From NCBI RefSeq assembly GCF_028293835.1, contig NZ_JAQGNX010000111.1, positions 1 to 42,139 on the forward strand: a stretch of 42,139 nucleotides of DNA, in the 5' to 3' direction. This DNA comes from Pseudomonas sp. GTDB lineage: Bacteria > Pseudomonadota > Gammaproteobacteria > Pseudomonadales > Pseudomonadaceae. This document shows, one piece after another, positions 40,460-42,139 of the stretch. Both the position numbers and the translations under genes were made by a program. The stretch's first letter is position 1; each line of letters opens with the position of its first letter. The notes below the pieces were generated by a model. It was not told the DNA's origin. It ran no database searches and was given only the letters and a program-made list of their open reading frames with translations.

Positions 40460-41887
40460 TTGATACCACGCTTGAATTCCTATTTGTCACTCGTTGCCGC
40501 TGTACTGATGTTGAGTCAAGCGGCTATCGCTCAGGCAGAGGCTTTGCCTGACTTTACTGGTCTGGTCGAACAAGCTTCACCTGCCGTTGTAAACATCAGC
40601 ACGCGTCAAAAAATGCCTGATCGCTCCGTCGCCAGTGGGCAAATGCCGGACCTGGAGGGCCTTCCGCCTCAACTGCGTGAGTTTTTCGAGCACAGCCTTC
40701 CAAAAGGCCAGCGCAATCCCAAGGGTGGTGACCGCCAGCGCGAAGTTCAGTCACTGGGTTCGGGCTTCATTACCTCCTCTGACGGTTATGTGTTGACCAA
40801 CAACCACGTGATCGAAGGCGCAGACGAAATTATCGTGCGTCTTTCCGATCGCAGTGAGCTGAAAGCCAAGCTGATCGGCACCGATCCCCGTACCGACGTT
40901 GCGGTACTGAAAATTGACGGTAAGGACCTGCCGACAGTCAAAATTGGTGATTCCGACAAGCTGAAGGTCGGCGAGTGGGTATTGGCCATTGGTTCGCCGT
41001 TCGGTTTTGATCACTCGGTGACCAAAGGCATCGTCAGCGCCAAAGGTCGCAGCCTGCCTAACGACACGTATGTGCCGTTCATTCAGACCGACGTGGCCAT
41101 CAATCCGGGTAACTCCGGCGGCCCGTTGTTCAACATGGCTGGCGAAGTGGTGGGGATCAACTCACAAATATTCACCCGTTCCGGTGGGTTCATGGGCTTG
41201 TCTTTCGCCATTCCAATCGATGTTGCCATGGACGTTGCCAACCAGCTGAAAGCCGGTGGCAAGGTCAATCGCGGCTGGCTGGGCGTGGTGATCCAAGAGG
41301 TCAACAAAGACCTGGCCGAGTCGTTTGGCCTGGACAAACCCGCCGGCGCGCTGGTTGCTCAAGTACTCGACAACGGTCCTGCGGCCAAAGGTGGCGTGCA
41401 AGTGGGTGACGTCATCCTCAGCGCCAATGGGCAGCCAATCGTCATGTCCGCCGACTTGCCGCATTTGGTCGGCAATATGAAGGACGGTAGCAAGGCTGAG
41501 CTGGAAGTGATTCGTGACGGCAAGCGTCAAACCCTGACCGTCACCGTCGGTGCGCTGCCGGAAGAGGGCCAGGAAATGGGCATTCCTGAAGAGGGCATCG
41601 AGCGCAGCAGCAATCGTCTCGGTGTCTCGGTGGTTGAATTGACCGCTGAGCAGAAGAAGAACTTCGACCTCAAGGGCGGTGTGGTCATCAAGGAAGTGGA
41701 AGATGGTCCAGCGTCTCGCATTGGGTTGCAGCCGGGCGATGTGATCACTCACTTGAATAATCAGCCGATCACCACGGCCAAGAACTTCACCGAGGTCGCT
41801 AAAGACTTGCCGATGAACCATTCAGTGTCCATGCGCGTCCTGCGCCAGGGCCGTGCGAGCTTCATCACGTTCAAACTGACCGAGTAG
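40460..41887 (+). CDS. mucD: MucD, periplasmic DegP-like serine protease/chaperone
   Basis: 475 residues from a TTG at 40460 (read as Met, then IPRLNSYLS) with GGGAG seven bases before; no ATG stands near, so TTG is the best start. A signal peptide ends after AQA (residue 26). The trypsin-like domain has His116 (TNNHVIEGAD), Asp146 (RTDVAVLKID) and Ser219 (NPGNSGGPLF). Two PDZ domains follow, starting near 270 and 385. MucD degrades misfolded envelope proteins and lowers AlgU activation. It is last in the algU operon and followed by a terminator. Confidence 0.95.
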   Translation: MIPRLNSYLSLVAAVLMLSQAAIAQAEALPDFTGLVEQASPAVVNISTRQKMPDRSVASGQMPDLEGLPPQLREFFEHSLPKGQRNPKGGDRQREVQSLGSGFITSSDGYVLTNNHVIEGADEIIVRLSDRSELKAKLIGTDPRTDVAVLKIDGKDLPTVKIGDSDKLKVGEWVLAIGSPFGFDHSVTKGIVSAKGRSLPNDTYVPFIQTDVAINPGNSGGPLFNMAGEVVGINSQIFTRSGGFMGLSFAIPIDVAMDVANQLKAGGKVNRGWLGVVIQEVNKDLAESFGLDKPAGALVAQVLDNGPAAKGGVQVGDVILSANGQPIVMSADLPHLVGNMKDGSKAELEVIRDGKRQTLTVTVGALPEEGQEMGIPEEGIERSSNRLGVSVVELTAEQKKNFDLKGGVVIKEVEDGPASRIGLQPGDVITHLNNQPITTAKNFTEVAKDLPMNHSVSMRVLRQGRASFITFKLTE

Positions 41888-41907
41888 TCTGCGTTGTAAA
41901 TCGAAAG

Positions 41908-41932
41908 GGGGCGGTGATTACCGCCCTTTTTT
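41908..41932 (+). terminator. intrinsic terminator after mucD
   Basis: GGGCGGT-gatt-ACCGCCC followed by TTTTTT, 20 bases after the mucD stop. It is the clearest rho-independent terminator in the window and ends the algU operon. Confidence 0.92.
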
Positions 41933-41994
41933 GTGCCCGTCATCCGCGAAGGTGCCCGCGCAGCGCGTAAGAAGCCGTTGCTTGGCTACTGAAC

Positions 41995-42024
41995 GTGACG
42001 CCCCAGCCTTCCATCAGGTACAAT
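41995..42024 (+). promoter_or_regulatory. candidate sigma-70 promoter of lepA
   Basis: GTGACG (41995-42000) and TACAAT (42019-42024) are 18 bases apart, behind the mucD terminator and 55 bases before lepA. The -10 matches five of six positions. Confidence 0.45.
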
Positions 42025-42078
42025 TCCCGGCTATTTTTCGGCGGGCAGTCTGCCTGCAACCTTTTTGAGTGTTGATCC

Positions 42079-42139
42079 GTGAGTGATTTGAGTCATATCC
42101 GCAATTTCTCCATCATCGCCCACATTGACCATGGCAAGT
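42079..42139 (+). CDS. lepA: LepA (elongation factor 4), N-terminal end (partial)
   Basis: A GTG at 42079 opens the frame MSDLSHIRNFSIIAHIDHGK and is cut by the window end. The AHIDHGK segment is the GTPase P-loop of translation factors, and the preceding residues are those of LepA. LepA is a ribosome-dependent GTPase involved in translation quality. The order mucD-lepA is the same as in P. aeruginosa. Only 20 codons are visible. Confidence 0.93.
   Translation, partial: MSDLSHIRNFSIIAHIDHGK

Noticed and set aside
1..42139. CRISPR arrays, insertion sequences, prophage genes
   Set aside because: No regular repeat-spacer pattern, transposase, integrase or phage structural gene was seen; repeats are REP-type only.

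Overview
The window is a chromosomal segment of a Pseudomonas, most likely of the P. fluorescens group. The evidence is gene content and order (phaG; ygfZ-sdhE-ygfX-nadB-algU-mucA-mucB-mucD-lepA; opdH-tctCBA with tctDE), high GC, and several copies of the short 'tgtaggagc...' extragenic palindromes typical of that group. No species call is possible from sequence reading alone. Gene functions below come from recognised protein families and motifs; no database search was run.

Layout. 1-134: 3' end of an NCS2 purine permease. 276-4202: an arsenic-resistance operon arsR-arsB-arsC-arsH (minus strand). At its 3' edge lie a truncated ArsN1-like acetyltransferase joined to a DUF433 remnant. At its promoter edge lies an open chimera of an ArsN2-like acetyltransferase start and a UmuC/RulB tail. 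A tRNA-Gly(CCC) follows at 4520-4593. 4817-8420: phaG (links fatty acid synthesis to mcl-PHA), rsuA, a small Cys-rich CWC protein and a membrane diguanylate cyclase. 8495-11893: an 1132-residue dermonecrotic-toxin-like protein.

12069-22271 is a guanidine-assimilation unit read on the minus strand. It has a candidate NtrC box and sigma-54 promoter, a clear guanidine-I (ykkC) riboswitch, an ABC transporter (binding protein, permease, ATPase), two DUF1989 proteins (carboxyguanidine deiminase), guanidine/urea carboxylase and allophanate hydrolase. Together these would import guanidine and convert it to ammonia and CO2. The carboxylase gene carries REP-type palindromes inside its reading frame, and a REPIN separates it from the deiminase genes.

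22426-25408: a Gly/Tyr-rich lipoprotein and a small secreted protein, a 3-hydroxyisobutyryl-CoA hydrolase, and ung. 25437-33105: tricarboxylate uptake, with opdH porin, tctC, tctB, tctA and an AbrB-family membrane protein on the minus strand, diverging from the tctD-tctE two-component genes. opdH and tctC both have a Crc/Hfq-type AANAANAA motif just before the Shine-Dalgarno. 33136-42139: HDOD protein, ygfZ, sdhE, ygfX, nadB, then the AlgU envelope-stress operon (algU-mucA-mucB-mucD, without mucC) with two AlgU-type promoters, a terminator, and the start of lepA.

The best leads are the guanidine operon control region (sigma-54/NtrC plus riboswitch plus a 9-nt perfect match between the riboswitch and the Shine-Dalgarno), the in-frame REP insertion in the carboxylase, the decayed acetyltransferases at both ends of the ars operon, and the His/Cys-containing C-terminal domain of the toxin-like protein.
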